Part shown: positions 1 through 11,846 of the stretch, piece after piece
Numbering within the stretch: position 1 is the first letter of the stretch
How the letters are laid out: each line of letters opens with the position of its first letter
Source of the DNA: Homarus americanus
Lineage: Eukaryota; Arthropoda; Malacostraca; Decapoda; Nephropidae
Assembly (NCBI RefSeq): GCF_018991925.1
Contig: NW_024756438.1
Location: forward strand, 459,501 to 523,500
Reading direction: 5' to 3'
DNA: 64,000 bases
The notes under the pieces: model-generated
Seen by the model: the letters and a program-made list of their open reading frames with translations, nothing else
What the model was told of the DNA's origin: nothing
Database searches by the model: none
Position numbers and translations under genes: made by a program

Positions 1-515
1 TCACGACCCAGAAACGTATGCATGCTAGAATCAATTATCTGAGTCAAATATCACGACCTGACGATATATTCACGACCAGTCACGCCCCCTGATGATAAAC
101 CTAGGGTGGGTAACGTGCCTAATGATAGGTTCTGCCTGGAGAGGTTGAGGAGGCATCAGAGATTAAATGTATGAAAAGAGGAAACATTTACACAATTTAA
201 GTCATATATGAACTTATGAGTATTTAAAGGGAATATTTATAAATGAGTTTCATGTATGTATATGATGAAGAATAGTGATGTAAAAAATGATTAAGGAAAA
301 ACCCTGAGAAAAGAATAGAGAGAAGGAGGAATAGAAATATACTTGTAGAAATTAGATGAAGTGGAGGAAGACAGAGAGGTGGAGGAGGGCAGTGACCCAT
401 TATAGGAGCAAGAGGAGAGAGAGGAAGGGAGGACTATAAAATACTTCTTGGAGGTGATAAGAAGAAAACATAAGACAAGGAGATTTTGTTATTGTTTTTT
501 GTTACGTATATTATG

Positions 516-517
<2 letters not shown>
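1..517. other. AT-rich spacer, no gene seen
   Basis: No gene is visible. The word tcacgacc occurs several times in the first 80 bases. From about 300 to 480 the plus strand becomes rich in GA and GGA without a clean period. Confidence 0.6.

Positions 518-518
<1 letters not shown>

Positions 519-582
<64 letters not shown>
519..582. repeat. (CA)n microsatellite
   Basis: About 32 uninterrupted CA units. A short open frame running through it is a poly-His/Thr artefact. Confidence 0.98.
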
Positions 583-584
<2 letters not shown>

Positions 585-995
585 GTTAGCAACTTCTGGT
601 CCTCCCACTCAGCAGCACCTGAGTTATTTCCCAGGTACTCCCAGGTCTGGCACTAGCACCTCGCACACCTGCCGTATATCCCTGAGGTAATTTTCCAGGT
701 ATCGCCTCCATCAGCCTCCTGTGCGTCAGTAACCAGAGACAGAAGTTTTCTGTTGCTGGGTCACATTCCTACCCGAGAAAGTTGAAGTATTCACGGCCAC
801 CGACTACACTTACTGTAAACCTCATACAAGTTAACTTTACTCATCAGCCTAAGGCCTTAATTAGTTGTAAGCCTTTGGTTAAGATCACCCAACAAGTAAA
901 CATTTTTGTATCGTTGTCATAAAAGAATCACACAGTCAGACTTACATAATCACCTGAAACAGACTCTTAATGGTTGAGTACTGTAGCGAGAGTGA
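583..995. other. Unique-looking spacer
   Basis: Mixed-composition sequence with no long open frame, RNA gene or repeat that I can recognise. Confidence 0.5.
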
Positions 996-1121
996 GAACA
1001 GAGAGAGGACGAGTGAGAGAAGAGAGAGAATGAGAGAGAACAGAGAGAGGACGAGTGAGAGAAGAGAGAGAATGAGAGAGAACAGAGCGAGGACGAGTGA
1101 GAGAAGAGAGAGAATGAGAGA
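996..1121. repeat. 42-bp tandem repeat, 3 copies
   Basis: Units begin at 996, 1038 and 1080, each opening with gaacagag. The third unit has gcgagg where the others have gagagg. It is purine-only apart from scattered C and T, and the 42-bp length (14 codons) explains a serine-rich open frame on the minus strand. Confidence 0.93.
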
Positions 1122-1467
1122 GAACTCCTGATCACAGTGAGTTATCCAGCATAGTGAGGATTAATAATATAATTTTTATGAGAGAACATTATTGTTCCCC
1201 AAAAGAGAAATAGTTGCTTCAGTTTGTACCCATGATGTTAGTTCTTTAAGAGATGAACGATATTATTAATAACAGGAATATTATAATACATCAATACGCA
1301 GGTGAGCATCAGGGGTAATTAACTATATTCTTTCTAATAAACATAACAAAACAGAATTAATTAAACAGCTTAGGAGTTATATAGATGAATATATAATTAA
1401 ATTGGTTAACTAATTGAGAGATTAATTACTTATATGTCCAGATGATGTTAATGTGCTGGAAATTATA
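1122..1467. other. AT-rich spacer
   Basis: High AT content with short ATTAAT-like words; no gene or ordered repeat seen. Confidence 0.5.
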
Positions 1468-1615
1468 CCACCCCACCCCACCCCACCAACACCCCACCCC
1501 ACCCCACTTACCCACCACACCCCACCCCACCAACACCCCACCCCACCAACACCCCACCAACACCACCAACACCCCACACCCCCCACCCCACCAATACCCC
1601 ACCCCACCCCACCTC
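1468..1615. repeat. C-rich (CCCCACC)-like array
   Basis: Mix of ccccacc, aacacc and tacccacc words, nearly free of G on the plus strand. The complement is G-rich (ggtgggg) and has G-quadruplex potential. Open frames on both strands here are Pro/His or Gly/Trp/Val low complexity. Confidence 0.9.
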
Positions 1616-1734
1616 TTCGCTTTTTTAACTTACGAAAAAAAAGAGAGTAAATTTGCTACACTTGATACACACACTTAGCTAATGACTTCCGGTTTATCTC
1701 ATCCGTCAATGTAAAAAATTGGATGAAAGGGAAG

Positions 1735-1814
1735 AAGAACAAGAAGAAGAAGAAGAAGGAAGAAAGAAGAAAGAAGAAAGAAGAAAGAAGAAAGAAGGAA
1801 GAAGAAGAAGAAAG
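1735..1814. repeat. Purine tract, GAA/GAAAGAA units
   Basis: About 80 bases of pure A and G made of gaa and agaaagaag words. It is a polypurine/polypyrimidine tract with triplex (H-DNA) potential. Confidence 0.9.
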
Positions 1815-2049
1815 CCCCGAATTCAGGAAGATAGTGACCCTGACGTAATGTAAGCTCTCCTCTGGCCGGTTCTTGGTTAACAGCAATTGCCAATAACAGC
1901 CAGCACAGAACAGTATCGGTAATGACTCACCTGACGTGTAACAGCCGAATTGACGGGTTTATACCACATTTCTGACGAGCTCTATACAGATCCTGACCAA
2001 TAAAAACTCGCACACAAGACACTCGTTCAAGGTTCAAACTATCATCCAG

Positions 2050-2051
<2 letters not shown>

Positions 2052-2085
<34 letters not shown>
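2052..2085. repeat. (CT)n microsatellite
   Basis: About 17 CT units. Confidence 0.97.
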
Positions 2086-2089
<4 letters not shown>

Positions 2090-2137
2090 CAAATTAATCA
2101 CTTTTGATCTTTTTTTCATTTTTGTGTTTATAGTTCT

Positions 2138-2250
2138 TTATTATTAATATTATTATTATTACAGTTACTGTATTATTATCATCATTATTTTATTATTTAA
2201 TTTGTGTTTGTTTTATCATAAAATTTATTTATTATGACTATTATTATGAC

Positions 2251-2285
<35 letters not shown>
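2138..2285. repeat. (ATT)n and degenerate ATT tract
   Basis: Broken ATT and TTATT units from 2138, becoming a clean (ATT)n at about 2247-2284. Tails like this follow the 3' ends of some non-LTR elements (compare 44491-44566), but no element body is recognisable upstream. Confidence 0.85.
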
Positions 2286-2286
<1 letters not shown>

Positions 2287-2289
2287 ATT

Positions 2290-2889
2290 TTCGCCCCCAG
2301 GCCCCGATGTGGGTCAGTGACTTGTGTCCGGTGGGCTGATCCCCGTAAAAAAAAAAAAAAAACAACTGAGAGGAGGCCGCTCACTGTACCGCTGTGGGGT
2401 GTCAATAATACAAGGCCTCATTCTCTGTAGTAACCTGGATGTATCATTAAGTAAGCCGCAGGGATACAAAAAGCCAAGTGAGTTTACTATTTTGTTTTTT
2501 ACGTCAGTTTTTGCTGGGCAGACACAGAGTTAGAAGACCAGGGGGGAACTATGTTAGAGCGACACGCGAGACAACAACGTTTCAACAATTATTTTAATGA
2601 TCGATTAGTTATATATTGATGTTAGGTGAGGGACTCGAGACTTGTGGTCATGATTATTAGAATTAAGATGCCAAGCCATTACCTTTGTTCCTGAGGCTGG
2701 AGACGCTTATAAACACTCATACTGTGTGGGTTTTTTTTTTATATATTGTTCATTTGTGTTTCTCCTGTTGTGAAGATTTGCGTTCCATCTGAGTTAAAAC
2801 GAAGCAGATTAATTAAAAAACCTGAGAAATTATGAAAAAAATATATTTATGGAGGTTAATACGATGGTGCAGCCGTGATAATAATCGTG
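2290..2889. other. Spacer with poly-A
   Basis: Begins with a GC-richer stretch (2290-2345), then about 16 A at 2346-2361. An ORF at 2324-2533 has no recognisable domain. Nothing else stands out. Confidence 0.45.

Positions 2890-2938
<49 letters not shown>
2890..2938. repeat. (CA)n microsatellite
   Basis: About 24 perfect AC/CA units. Confidence 0.97.
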
Positions 2939-2939
2939 C

Positions 2940-3382
2940 TAATCAGGTTTCTTTTCCATCACCTGCCCTTTGTTAGAGTCACATGGCTTCTCTTGGCTGA
3001 GGGACACGAGTATATACCCCTAAGAGTTACTGATATAACCCCGAGTATTGGTGACGGTCTGTGTGTCTCTCTCAGTAATGAATCTTTGGATGGATGTCTG
3101 GGATGGATGAAGCTCAAAGGTTGGGATGGATGTTTGGGATGGATGAGGTTCTTTGCTGTGGGTAGATGTCTGGAGTTTCTCGGGTTTAAGTTGAATTCTA
3201 GGGTGGATGAAATGCCGTGATGGATAGAATTCAAGATCTGAGGGTTGGCGACCATAGCCCTCCTCTCTACTGTTGTCGGGCTGTGAGTATAAGACCTACT
3301 AGATGGTATATTTGTCTCCAGGGACGCGGCGGAGATAAGGAGGAGACTTCAGAACACACAGATAAGAACACCATCAGCCTCT
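2940..3382. other. Spacer with GGATGGATG repeats
   Basis: Between about 3088 and 3220 the word gggatggatg recurs four to five times in an imperfect roughly 32-bp pattern. This keeps short frames open on both strands. No gene is supported. Confidence 0.5.
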
Positions 3383-3432
3383 ACACACACACGCACACGC
3401 ACACGCACACACGCACACGCACACGCACACAC
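3383..3432. repeat. Mixed (CA)/(CG)CA tract
   Basis: CA repeat interrupted by regularly placed CG (acgcac words). Confidence 0.95.
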
Positions 3433-3747
3433 TGCTTCTAGAACCTTTTATATTTCACCAGAAAGAAAATGTCACGCGACACTCACACAGACATCAGATG
3501 AAGTTAGCTAATTGGTTGCTGTTCTATCTTATGTAAGCTGGAAAAAACCTTCATTACATATACATCACGTTAACTTTGTGGTACTTGAGGTCGGTAGGAA
3601 CTCAGATGACACTCTCGGTGTTTTTTAATATACATATTTTCTTTATTATATGTTAGATGGCTCTTGTCAGGGCCTTTTATGTTTGTAGAAGTCTGTGTTT
3701 TTTTAGTAAATGTGTGTACAGGAGATGTCAATAATGGGGTAAAAAAA

Positions 3748-3748
<1 letters not shown>

Positions 3749-3792
<44 letters not shown>
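3749..3792. repeat. (CA)n microsatellite
   Basis: About 22 CA units. Confidence 0.97.
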
Positions 3793-3793
<1 letters not shown>

Positions 3794-4258
3794 AGTAGTA
3801 GTCGTAGTTCCATTGTAAACAAACATTTATCTCTTCCATTCACAAAAATAAAAATCCTCCTTCTCATTCATAACTTGACACCATCAGTCTCACTCCTCCC
3901 GCACCATCAGTCTCACTCCTCCCGTTCAAATTCAATAAAAATCTCCCCGTTTTTTGATTGTGGTAATATATAGTAAAGTGGTGTAAGAAAGACGAAAAAA
4001 ATGGACGTGAAAAATAGATTGTTTCTGAGGTGTGATATGATTGTTGTCAGACCTTGGTGAAAAATGGAAAAAGGTTTGGGTGAATTATGAGGTGGTTTTT
4101 TTTTGGGTGGGGGTGGGGGGGGGGGATGGTTCAATAGGCCCTAGTACTAGTGGGCCCCAAGCTAAGGTGATCGAAACTTTAAGATGGGCCCCAAGTATCT
4201 TTATAGCCCCAGGTGTTCTAATAATCTCCAAATGTTCTAATAGGCTATAGACAAAGGT
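3793..4258. other. Spacer with short duplications
   Basis: Contains a direct repeat of caccatcagtctcactcctc at 3880-3920, a G run at 4110-4125, and at 4135-4250 a degenerate series of ccccaag and ttctaatag words resembling the family at 18185, 27345 and 51838. Confidence 0.5.

Positions 4259-4310
<52 letters not shown>
4259..4310. repeat. (CT)n microsatellite
   Basis: About 26 CT units. Confidence 0.97.
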
Positions 4311-4316
<6 letters not shown>

Positions 4317-5140
4317 CATCATCCACGCCCTCCCACGTTCCACCAGGCAGACTGATGAGAACTACCTTTGACCCGTCTGAACTAGATGGAATGAGCAGGA
4401 TCATTTAAAACCTTCTCCTCCTCTCCCTCCTCATCATCGACCAATTTCCTTATCCCTTATTCTCTTCTTTCCTTTACCTTTCACTCCCTTTTTTATCCCC
4501 ATCTTTCATCCTATTAGTTGCTGGTTTGCTGTCTGTTAGCTTGGATATCGACCCCACGTATCTGCTTTTTATATGTCGGGTTTTACAATCAATTTGCCAG
4601 TCAGATGAACAAACCTTAAGGATCATTTAATATAACCCTTATGGATTGGGGCAATTAGGACTGAGAACCCAATCCTAGTATTTATTTTTTGGGGTTTAAG
4701 ATAGATTGGGTTTTGGTGGAGTCTGTTGCTAGATATGGGTCCAATCAGCAGACAAGTGTGTGGAAGAGTCTGGATAATAGCTTCTTTAGGCTCGTGAATA
4801 ACTTTCCATATGACATGTTCCGTGTATCTCTCTCAAGGGTTAAAATTGGCCCTTCTCCTGGCCCTCCTCCCTGGCCCTCCTCCTTGGCTCCCTTAAGCCA
4901 CATTATCTCTCTCCTTCATTTTTCCTTCTTTGTCAATGCCGTGTCATTTTTGATCCATTACTGTTAATTTTTGTTCCCATCGACCATGTTGTACAGTCGC
5001 TTGCACTCGCCACCTGGGTACAGTTGCTGGTGCAATTTTTGTAATCTTAGCACACCTCTGTGTTTGTTTATCGTATTAAAAACTCCCGGATTGGCACTGA
5101 GGAACTCGCTTTAATAACCAGACTAGAATGCTTTAAATAA
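4311..5140. other. Unique-looking spacer
   Basis: No RNA gene, domain or tandem repeat recognised. The longest open frame (4689-4967, plus) has no family features. Confidence 0.45.
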
Positions 5141-5401
5141 TTACAAATGATCGCAGGAACGTTTCGTGCCCTTGAGAGTTTGAATGCTCGTGACAGTGTA
5201 TAGCGAATGAGGGTGTGCCAAGTCCGTAGACGTGCATCGTTTTCCATAGTAAATAAAATTATTAACTAATGCGTTCCTAAAGAAACCATCGACATGGGAC
5301 CAGGTTTGTTCCACTCTACGAATTTTTTGCGATTTTTCCACCAAGTTTGATGAAAAACGATTGTGCCGTTTCGGCTGCCCAGAACAGACAAACAGACACA
5401 T
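5141..5401 (-). other. Unidentified open frame in a possible dispersed repeat
   Basis: An 86-codon frame, not low complexity, reads on the minus strand and ends in SCDHL. Its 5' part encodes MCLFVCSGQPKRHNRF from a tgtctgtttgtctgttctg lead-in followed by a catcaaacttggtgg motif; lead-ins of this kind are common at the edge of dispersed arthropod repeats. I recognise no protein family. Either a degraded transposon segment or a chance frame is likelier than a gene. Confidence 0.3.
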
Positions 5402-6189
5402 GTCTAATCCTATAGTATATTAGATGCCACAGAGTTGCCACGTCTCACAAAACGAGCCAACCACTGTTAACCTTTATGGCGAATTTTCAACCGAGTCAAG
5501 AGGCCATGAAATACCCGAAAAAGTCAAGAAAAAACCCACTATTGAAGTGAAAACAAAACAGGTAAAAATATATAAAGAATTAAGTGAATATTATAGTATT
5601 AGGAGACTGTGTATAAGAGATATTCTATTAAGAATGATTTGTTATGTAAGTTAAAAATGTCCTTCAGTAAAATAAAGTCCGATTGTTAACAAAACTAAAA
5701 AATGACAAACTTCGTGAATTGATCTGAATGAAGGTAAAAATGACCTTTTAAACCATTGTATTGTAGATGAATAGAACTTCTGTTACAGCATCACTTACAC
5801 ACAGACACGATAACACACACAACCATCGTCATTTACACCATTCAGGAACTAGGTTTGTGGTTAGTAATTATACAGACTAATTACTGAAACCACGACCAGG
5901 TGTAATTACTCCTATCTCTGCAGTGGGTAGATAGATCTGGTCTGAATTAAAACCCTTGGGAACAATTTTTATAACCGTAGCTAAATAATTGCCGGTTTTA
6001 TTGTGACATTTAATTTCAAGGTATAATAAAGTTTTGTGATAATTTCTACCCCTTGCTTGGTTGTTTATCTGGGGTAACTGTAACTGTGGGTGGTTTACAT
6101 TGTTGTTTGATGTTATAACTATGCTTAGATCACCTGATAATTACCCTCAAGCTTATTTTATCGGATTAGTTTAGATTTGGTTAAGTTAG
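5402..6189. other. AT-rich spacer
   Basis: A short lysine-rich frame at 5424-5654 has no recognisable domain. No other structure seen. Confidence 0.45.
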
Positions 6190-6305
6190 GTTTGATTAAG
6201 TTATCCTAGCTTAACCTACCCTAACCTAGCTTAACCTAACATAGACTATTATAACCTCTGCTAATCTAACTTAACCTCACCTAACCTAACCTAACCTACT
6301 TCCCC
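6190..6305. repeat. Degenerate telomere-type CCTAA block
   Basis: Many aacctaacct and agcttaacct words, clean only at about 6280-6299. The G-rich TTAGG strand is the minus strand here. Confidence 0.85.
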
Positions 6306-6579
6306 CAGGTAACGTTACGGTGTTTAATCATCAGGTGAAAAGCTAGAGGGGCTAAACTTCAGGTAATCCTTGATGATCAATACACCTGTTTACGATCAAA
6401 TGACGGTACTTGACCCCATAACCAGGTATTGATGATCATGTGGTGATAATGTGGCGCTGACAGAGGTGGTTATGTGGTGTGACCGTGTGGTGTGACGCCC
6501 TTATGAGCGGTGGTAACTTTCACTCTGACCACAGCTGGCAGACACACCCACTGCCTTAGCTTGTCCTGATAATTCTGTC

Positions 6580-6688
<109 letters not shown>

Positions 6689-6909
6689 ATTAGGCCTGGA
6701 GATTATTGCTACATCCATTTGGCATCGCCTTCTAATTACTGAGATTGAAATACAGTTAACACGAGTAAAATACACATTGCCTCGCAGGAAGAGTTTGTAT
6801 TGATAAATGTGTTAATTTCCGAGGAAGTACAATACTTGCATGTTATTTAAACGAGAAAAATATTTACACATATTTGAGTGAACTGTCGCTTAGGGGTCAC
6901 TTAGAACTG

Positions 6910-6992
6910 GGATAGGATAGGTTAGGTTAGGTTAGGTTAGGTTAGGATAGGATAGGTTAGGTTAGGTTAGGTTAAAATAGGTTAGGTTAGGT
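6910..6992. repeat. Interstitial (TTAGG)n with GGATA variants
   Basis: ggttaggtta units interspersed with ggatag variants; G-rich strand on plus. TTAGG is the ancestral arthropod telomere repeat; the mutated units mark an old interstitial block rather than a chromosome end. Confidence 0.93.
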
Positions 6993-7619
6993 GAGAAATA
7001 ATGGTTAACTAGCTACTAACAGATGGCGCTCATCATCTTTAACCTACGAACCTTCTGAGTCATTACTTACTGTTATCTTACCCCCCACAAGAACATTTCA
7101 ATGGTAAAATTTATCACCATAACCTAACCTAACCTAATCTAACCTAACCCCATAAGCAAGAGTTTATCCTCGTGATAACCAAAGTAATTTATGAGACAAG
7201 AAAATACTGTCTTTTAATTGTTCCTCCGAGTGAAAGTCCCCCCCCCCCTCCATCTTGCTTAAGAACTTCGCATAATCTAAAGTAAGCTGTTGCATTAAAG
7301 TTTAACAGAAATAAAGTTAAAAGGCAATAAAGCTATGGATTAAAATCTTGACAGGTAAATCTTATTCGACGTTTATGGCCGCTGACGAAACTTCGATACA
7401 TTACAAGCTTTTTTTGTTTTATTAACGAATATTTATCTCTTGTGTTAAAAGTTGATTCATTAAAGTGAAGTGGGAGATGATAGTGGTATAAATATTTATC
7501 TTTGGTCTCGTTCATGTCTACTGTATATCTCTTTTGTGTCTCTCTCTATCTCTCTATAGGCCTAAATCTCTCTCTTTTCGTTCTCTCTTTCCATTTCTTT
7601 CTTTCGTACTCGCTCATTA

Positions 7620-7623
<4 letters not shown>
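6993..7623. other. Spacer with a short CCTAA block
   Basis: Holds a CCTAA block at 7118-7149 in the opposite orientation to 6910-6992, and a 10-base C run near 7240. No gene seen. Confidence 0.5.

Positions 7624-7674
<51 letters not shown>
7624..7674. repeat. (CT)n microsatellite
   Basis: About 25 CT units, preceded by a looser CT-rich region from 7535. Confidence 0.97.
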
Positions 7675-7676
<2 letters not shown>

Positions 7677-7784
7677 GCCTCATTACCAGTTACCTCTTAT
7701 ACACGATTCATTAGACACGTATTAATTCTTCCACTAACACATACAATACTAATGACAACTTTAAACTCTGTCTAAGTATTGTTG

Positions 7785-7819
7785 GGGTCAAAGGTCAGTG
7801 ATGCCGGGGTCAAAGGTCA
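7785..7819 (+). promoter_or_regulatory. Two perfect DR1 nuclear-receptor-type motifs
   Basis: GGGTCAAAGGTCA occurs at 7785-7797 and again at 7807-7819. This is the direct-repeat-1 form bound by HNF4, RXR/USP and COUP-TF family receptors in animals. The two sites are 22 bp apart, about two helical turns. Binding or function is not shown by the sequence; a 22-bp duplication could have produced the pair. Confidence 0.45.
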
Positions 7820-8019
7820 CCAGTGAAGAGAAGAACCTCTTGTATTGGTTGGTGAATATCGGTGAATTTGAGTGATATTTTCTGTATCTCCTTTTAATAT
7901 TGATCGATACTTTATGAAAATAAATAGAACTTGAACTATTGGTAAATAAAGAAACTGCCTCATTGTTAACAAACTGTGGGTCTATTTTCCTTTTTAGCCA
8001 ATCAGAGTGGAAGGGAGTG

Positions 8020-8130
8020 TTGCGTGGAGGGAGGGAGAAAGGAAGAGAGCAGGAATGGGAGAGGGAGAGTAGGGGGAGGAAGAGAGAGGGGGGTGGAGGG
8101 GGAAGGTGGGTGGAAGGGAGGGAGAGAGCG
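8020..8130. repeat. Purine-rich GGGA/GAGA tract
   Basis: Over 100 bases almost free of pyrimidines on the plus strand (gggaggaag, gagagagg words). Frames through it are Arg/Gly/Glu-rich artefacts. Confidence 0.8.
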
Positions 8131-8214
8131 AGGTATGCATTTACCAATATATATTTATGTGTACATGTATTTATGCATGTGTTTGTATATACATGTGCAT
8201 ATGATCTACGTATA

Positions 8215-8216
<2 letters not shown>

Positions 8217-8252
<36 letters not shown>
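8217..8252. repeat. (GT)n microsatellite
   Basis: About 17 GT units, preceded by a tatgtgtacatgtatttatg region. Confidence 0.97.
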
Positions 8253-8254
<2 letters not shown>

Positions 8255-8567
8255 AATTAAACCCCGTTAATTGATCATATTATTGCATTCGTTGATATTT
8301 GCAATGTCAATAGAATTATACAATTGGTTAAGTAAACATATCTCTCTATGTAGTGCGGTAGTTACTGTTTACAACTCGTGCAGCGAACAGTGAAACAATA
8401 TCACCTAATAATAATTCGTATACAAAACAATGGGTCGTTACGTCTGTTGGCCAGTTATTGAACACCCCAGTTATTTAGCCAATGAAAAAACATCGTCAAT
8501 ACATTCAGCCAATGGAAACAACACCCTCTCTTCCTCCCCAAGCCTGTCCCTCACCCTTTCCTCTCCC

Positions 8568-8770
8568 TCACCCTACTCTCCTCAGCTCAGCCTCTTCCCT
8601 CCCATCATCCCTCGGCCTCTCCCTCACCCTCCTCCCCAGGCCTCCCCTTCACCCTCTCCGTCACCCTACTCTCCTCAGCTCAGCCTCTTCCCTCCCATGA
8701 TCCCTCGGCCTCTCCCTCACCCTCCTCCCCAGGCCTCTCCGTCACCCTACTCTCCTCAGCTCACCCTCCC
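8568..8770. repeat. Long-unit pyrimidine-rich tandem repeat (93/81 bp)
   Basis: The word caccctactctcctcagctc recurs at about 8568, 8661 and 8742, giving units of 93 and 81 bp that differ by a 12-bp deletion. The frame 8430-8798 runs through it as Pro/Ser low complexity and is not a credible protein. Confidence 0.88.
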
Positions 8771-9055
8771 ACCTCAACATCCATCCTCCACCTTCTGAAT
8801 ACACAGGACGTGACTTATGCTAACATGACCTTCCTCTCAGTATCTTCCTCGCCCTAATATCCTGACTAGGTATTCCTTCAGCGAGATCCTCACACGGCGG
8901 CTTTTAAGGATGGCGTTGGTGGTGTTACGTAGGGGGTCAGAGTTGAGCTCCCAGTGTGACGAATAACAACGCTTTCCAGATGGTTTCCTTGGGTGGGAGT
9001 TAAGGTGGGGAGAATATACCGTGCTTGTGGAGGCATCTGTGCGTGGGGTTGTTAT

Positions 9056-9165
9056 GATAACCTATCCTAACCTATCCTATCCTAACCTAACCTAGCATAA
9101 CCTATCCTATCCTAACCTATCCTAACCTAAGCTATCCTATCCTATCCTAACCTAACCTAGCCTTT
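9056..9165. repeat. CCTAA/CCTAT telomere-type block
   Basis: About 20 five-base units alternating cctaa and cctat. The CCTAT variant has spread in a patterned way, suggesting local amplification after the block formed. Confidence 0.92.
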
Positions 9166-9509
9166 TAAGAGGAAATATTGCCCCTCGCCCCGAGATACCG
9201 TGGGTGTTTGTTTACAAGTCGCCATAAGGAGAGTCACGCTGTGCTCTTGGATACACAGGTGAGCCGCGCCAAAAGGCAAACACTTTTCTGCTTAATTTTA
9301 TCTTCTGCAGGAGCCGGAGGAGGTCATGTAGTGTTTAACCTTTAATGGTGATAACACGGAGGTCACGTATCTGCGAGGCTCGTTGGCTACACCTGCAGTC
9401 GACCCGTAACAGGAGGATAGATCGTAAGGGGTGAGACGAGAGGTGTTACCCGTGTTCAGTAGAACCTCTCATACATTATTCTTTCTCTTCTTTTAGTGTC
9501 AGGCGTCAC
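9166..9509. other. Spacer
   Basis: GC content near 50 percent, higher than the surroundings; no gene or repeat identified. Confidence 0.45.
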
Positions 9510-9708
9510 CTTCCACCACACACACACTCCACCACCAAACACACCACCACGCACCACTAACACACACCACCACCAACACACACACTCCACCACACACCAC
9601 CACCACACCCCACCACCACACACACACACACACTCCACCATCATCACCCTCCACAAACCATCACCGTTACCACCATCACCACTTCCACCACCACCACCAC
9701 ACACCACT
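9510..9708. repeat. (CAC/CCA)n low-complexity tract
   Basis: Runs of caccac, cacacac and ccaccat with almost no G on the plus strand. His/Thr/Pro and Gly/Val/Cys frames here are artefacts. Confidence 0.92.
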
Positions 9709-10253
9709 TATCCCCTCCAGGCAGGCCGTGAGAGGTAGAAATAGGCCGCTATGTGGAGCTCAGGTCACCCCTCTCGACACAGATGTATGGGCGATCAGAA
9801 ACTGCTATTCACATCTCTTTTTCCCCACTCACCACCATGGATCCCTCTCCCTACCTCTGACTTAGGACTCGACTCAAGTGGTATTTTTTTCCATCGACGT
9901 TCGAGGAGGAGGGAAAGAGGGAAATATATCCGTTCTTTGTGTAGAAATAGACCAAAACAAATGTATATCGATGCCCATGTCTCTAGCTATATAAATTTTA
10001 TATCTTTGCGTATATATATATATTAAGATATACGGTGAAAATAACCTAACCTCACCTCACCTAAACCTCTTCGTCTTCCTCACTGCTGACAGATGATTGG
10101 TTGTGGGGGGAACTCTTTGGGTGGGTAGTGAGACTTGAGGTGGTAGAAGGACGCTTGGTAAACAATAGTGCGGATTAATATGGATCTAAATTGCCTCTCG
10201 AACAGTGGGACAATGGGACAATGGAACGTGTGTGGGTGGTTGAAAATACCTAT
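9709..10253. other. Spacer
   Basis: Includes a (TA)6 run near 10010 and a small CCTAA-like block at 10042-10066. Open frames at 9751-10026 (plus) and 10080-10283 (minus) have no recognisable domain. Confidence 0.45.
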
Positions 10254-10430
10254 AACTTGAGTACCACTGTAACAAAGGAACACTGTATATTGTACCTATA
10301 ACAAAGGAACACTGTATATTGTACCTATAACAAAGGAACACTGTATATTGTACCTATAGCTTGAGTACCACTATAACAAAGGAACACTGTATATTGTACC
10401 TATAACTCGAGTACCACTATAACAATGGAA
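10254..10430. repeat. 29-bp tandem repeat with a composite unit
   Basis: acaaaggaacactgtatatt starts at 10272, 10301 and 10330 (exact 29-bp steps) and again at 10376 after an inserted ttgagtaccactata segment; a diverged copy starts at 10421. The inserted segment is itself repeated three times. Confidence 0.9.
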
Positions 10431-11531
10431 CCCTGGTTAATATACAGGTTATATATACCAACAATGGAAACTTTCATTTATCTCTTTACATTTAAGATAT
10501 CTCACTCGCTGATAACATTAACTCTCCATATATCCTTCTGTTGGAATCCTTCAAGGTCCTTCCCCTCGGTAGGTATATCCTGGAAGCAGAGGTTAACATC
10601 CTTTTCTCACCTAAACTGAGTCAATCTTCTTTCCTTTCTCTCATCTAAGGTCAAATGAACCCAAATACATAGTTATTTATGTTTGTGTATTCCACCGTGT
10701 ATGTGTATGTGTGTGTGAATGATGAGCCTATTCATTTAACTATTTTTCTATATCATCAATACATTTATTAACACTATTCTATCATCAATTTCCGTCTAGT
10801 AACTCGTAAATCAACTTTCTCAATATTCAGGTTGACTCGATCTTAATAATCTTTATATCTTTTAAAATATTACAGTATTTTTATTTTTTTCTCATTGGCT
10901 AAACAAACTTGATGTCAGCGCATTCTTGTCCAATCGGAGCAGAGTTGTATATCACACACTCCCTTCCCTGGCCTCCGACACTCGCCATGTCTGCTGGCCT
11001 CATAAAGATCCCTCACTGCTTGCGTCACACACACACACACAGTAGGTAGTGGAGTGACTTTAACCCAATTAAACCATGGCTTGTGAACCGTAGGACTGAG
11101 AGCAAGAATTCATTAGGATTTGAATCACCTACCTTAACCTGACCTAACCTGACCTAACCTACATACTTCCCTCTATTACTGCGAATATTTAGACTAAATC
11201 CCTAACGCTATCGAAAGTGGTCTGCAGACGAAGGTGATAAAGTTGCAATAGGTAACACGTCATCACAACCTTTAGGAGAATATTGTTGGCACCTGAGACT
11301 ACCTGAGGTAATATTAAGTCATTTGAATATATTTGAGTATATCTTTAGTTCTATGTCTGTGTATATCTCGGGTGGTCGGGTTGGGCTCGGGTGGTCGGGT
11401 TGGGTTCGGGTGACGTAACCAGACAGTCAGAATAAAATCGTATATAATATTTGATCACTAAGACTCAAGGGTTATGATCAGTGTTCCATCACAGATTTAC
11501 TAAAAAATAATCAAAAGCTAATGTTTGTTTT
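10431..11531. other. Mostly unique spacer
   Basis: Contains a short CA run at 11028-11041, a CCTGA/CCTAA block at 11132-11162, and a duplicated cgggtggtcgggttgggctc at 11370-11410. No gene seen. Confidence 0.45.
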
Positions 11532-11580
11532 ATGTATGTATGTATGTATGTATGTATGTATGTATGTATATATGTATGTA
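11532..11580. repeat. (TATG)n microsatellite
   Basis: About 12 TATG units, the last few with a tata variant. Confidence 0.95.
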
Positions 11581-11803
11581 CGACTGAACACCTGTTTGTG
11601 TGTTGGAGGATGATTGACCATAACACTTCTTCTTTTGAGCTCCTCCTTCTCTCCCTCTCTCTCCTTCGACCTCTCGTCCGTCCCTCCCTCTTCCCTCTCA
11701 CTCCCTTCCCCTCCCCAGATCCTTAAGGCTTCCACGTACTGCACACCAAGAACTCAGAGACGTGCACGGGATAATGAAAAGACAGTGAAAATGGTGTGTT
11801 TAA

Positions 11804-11807
<4 letters not shown>

Positions 11808-11844
<37 letters not shown>
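11808..11844. repeat. (GA)n microsatellite
   Basis: About 18 GA units. Confidence 0.97.

Positions 11845-11846
<2 letters not shown>

Noticed and set aside
6910..6992. Chromosome end (true telomere)
   Set aside because: Units are mutated, the block is short and unique DNA continues on both sides.
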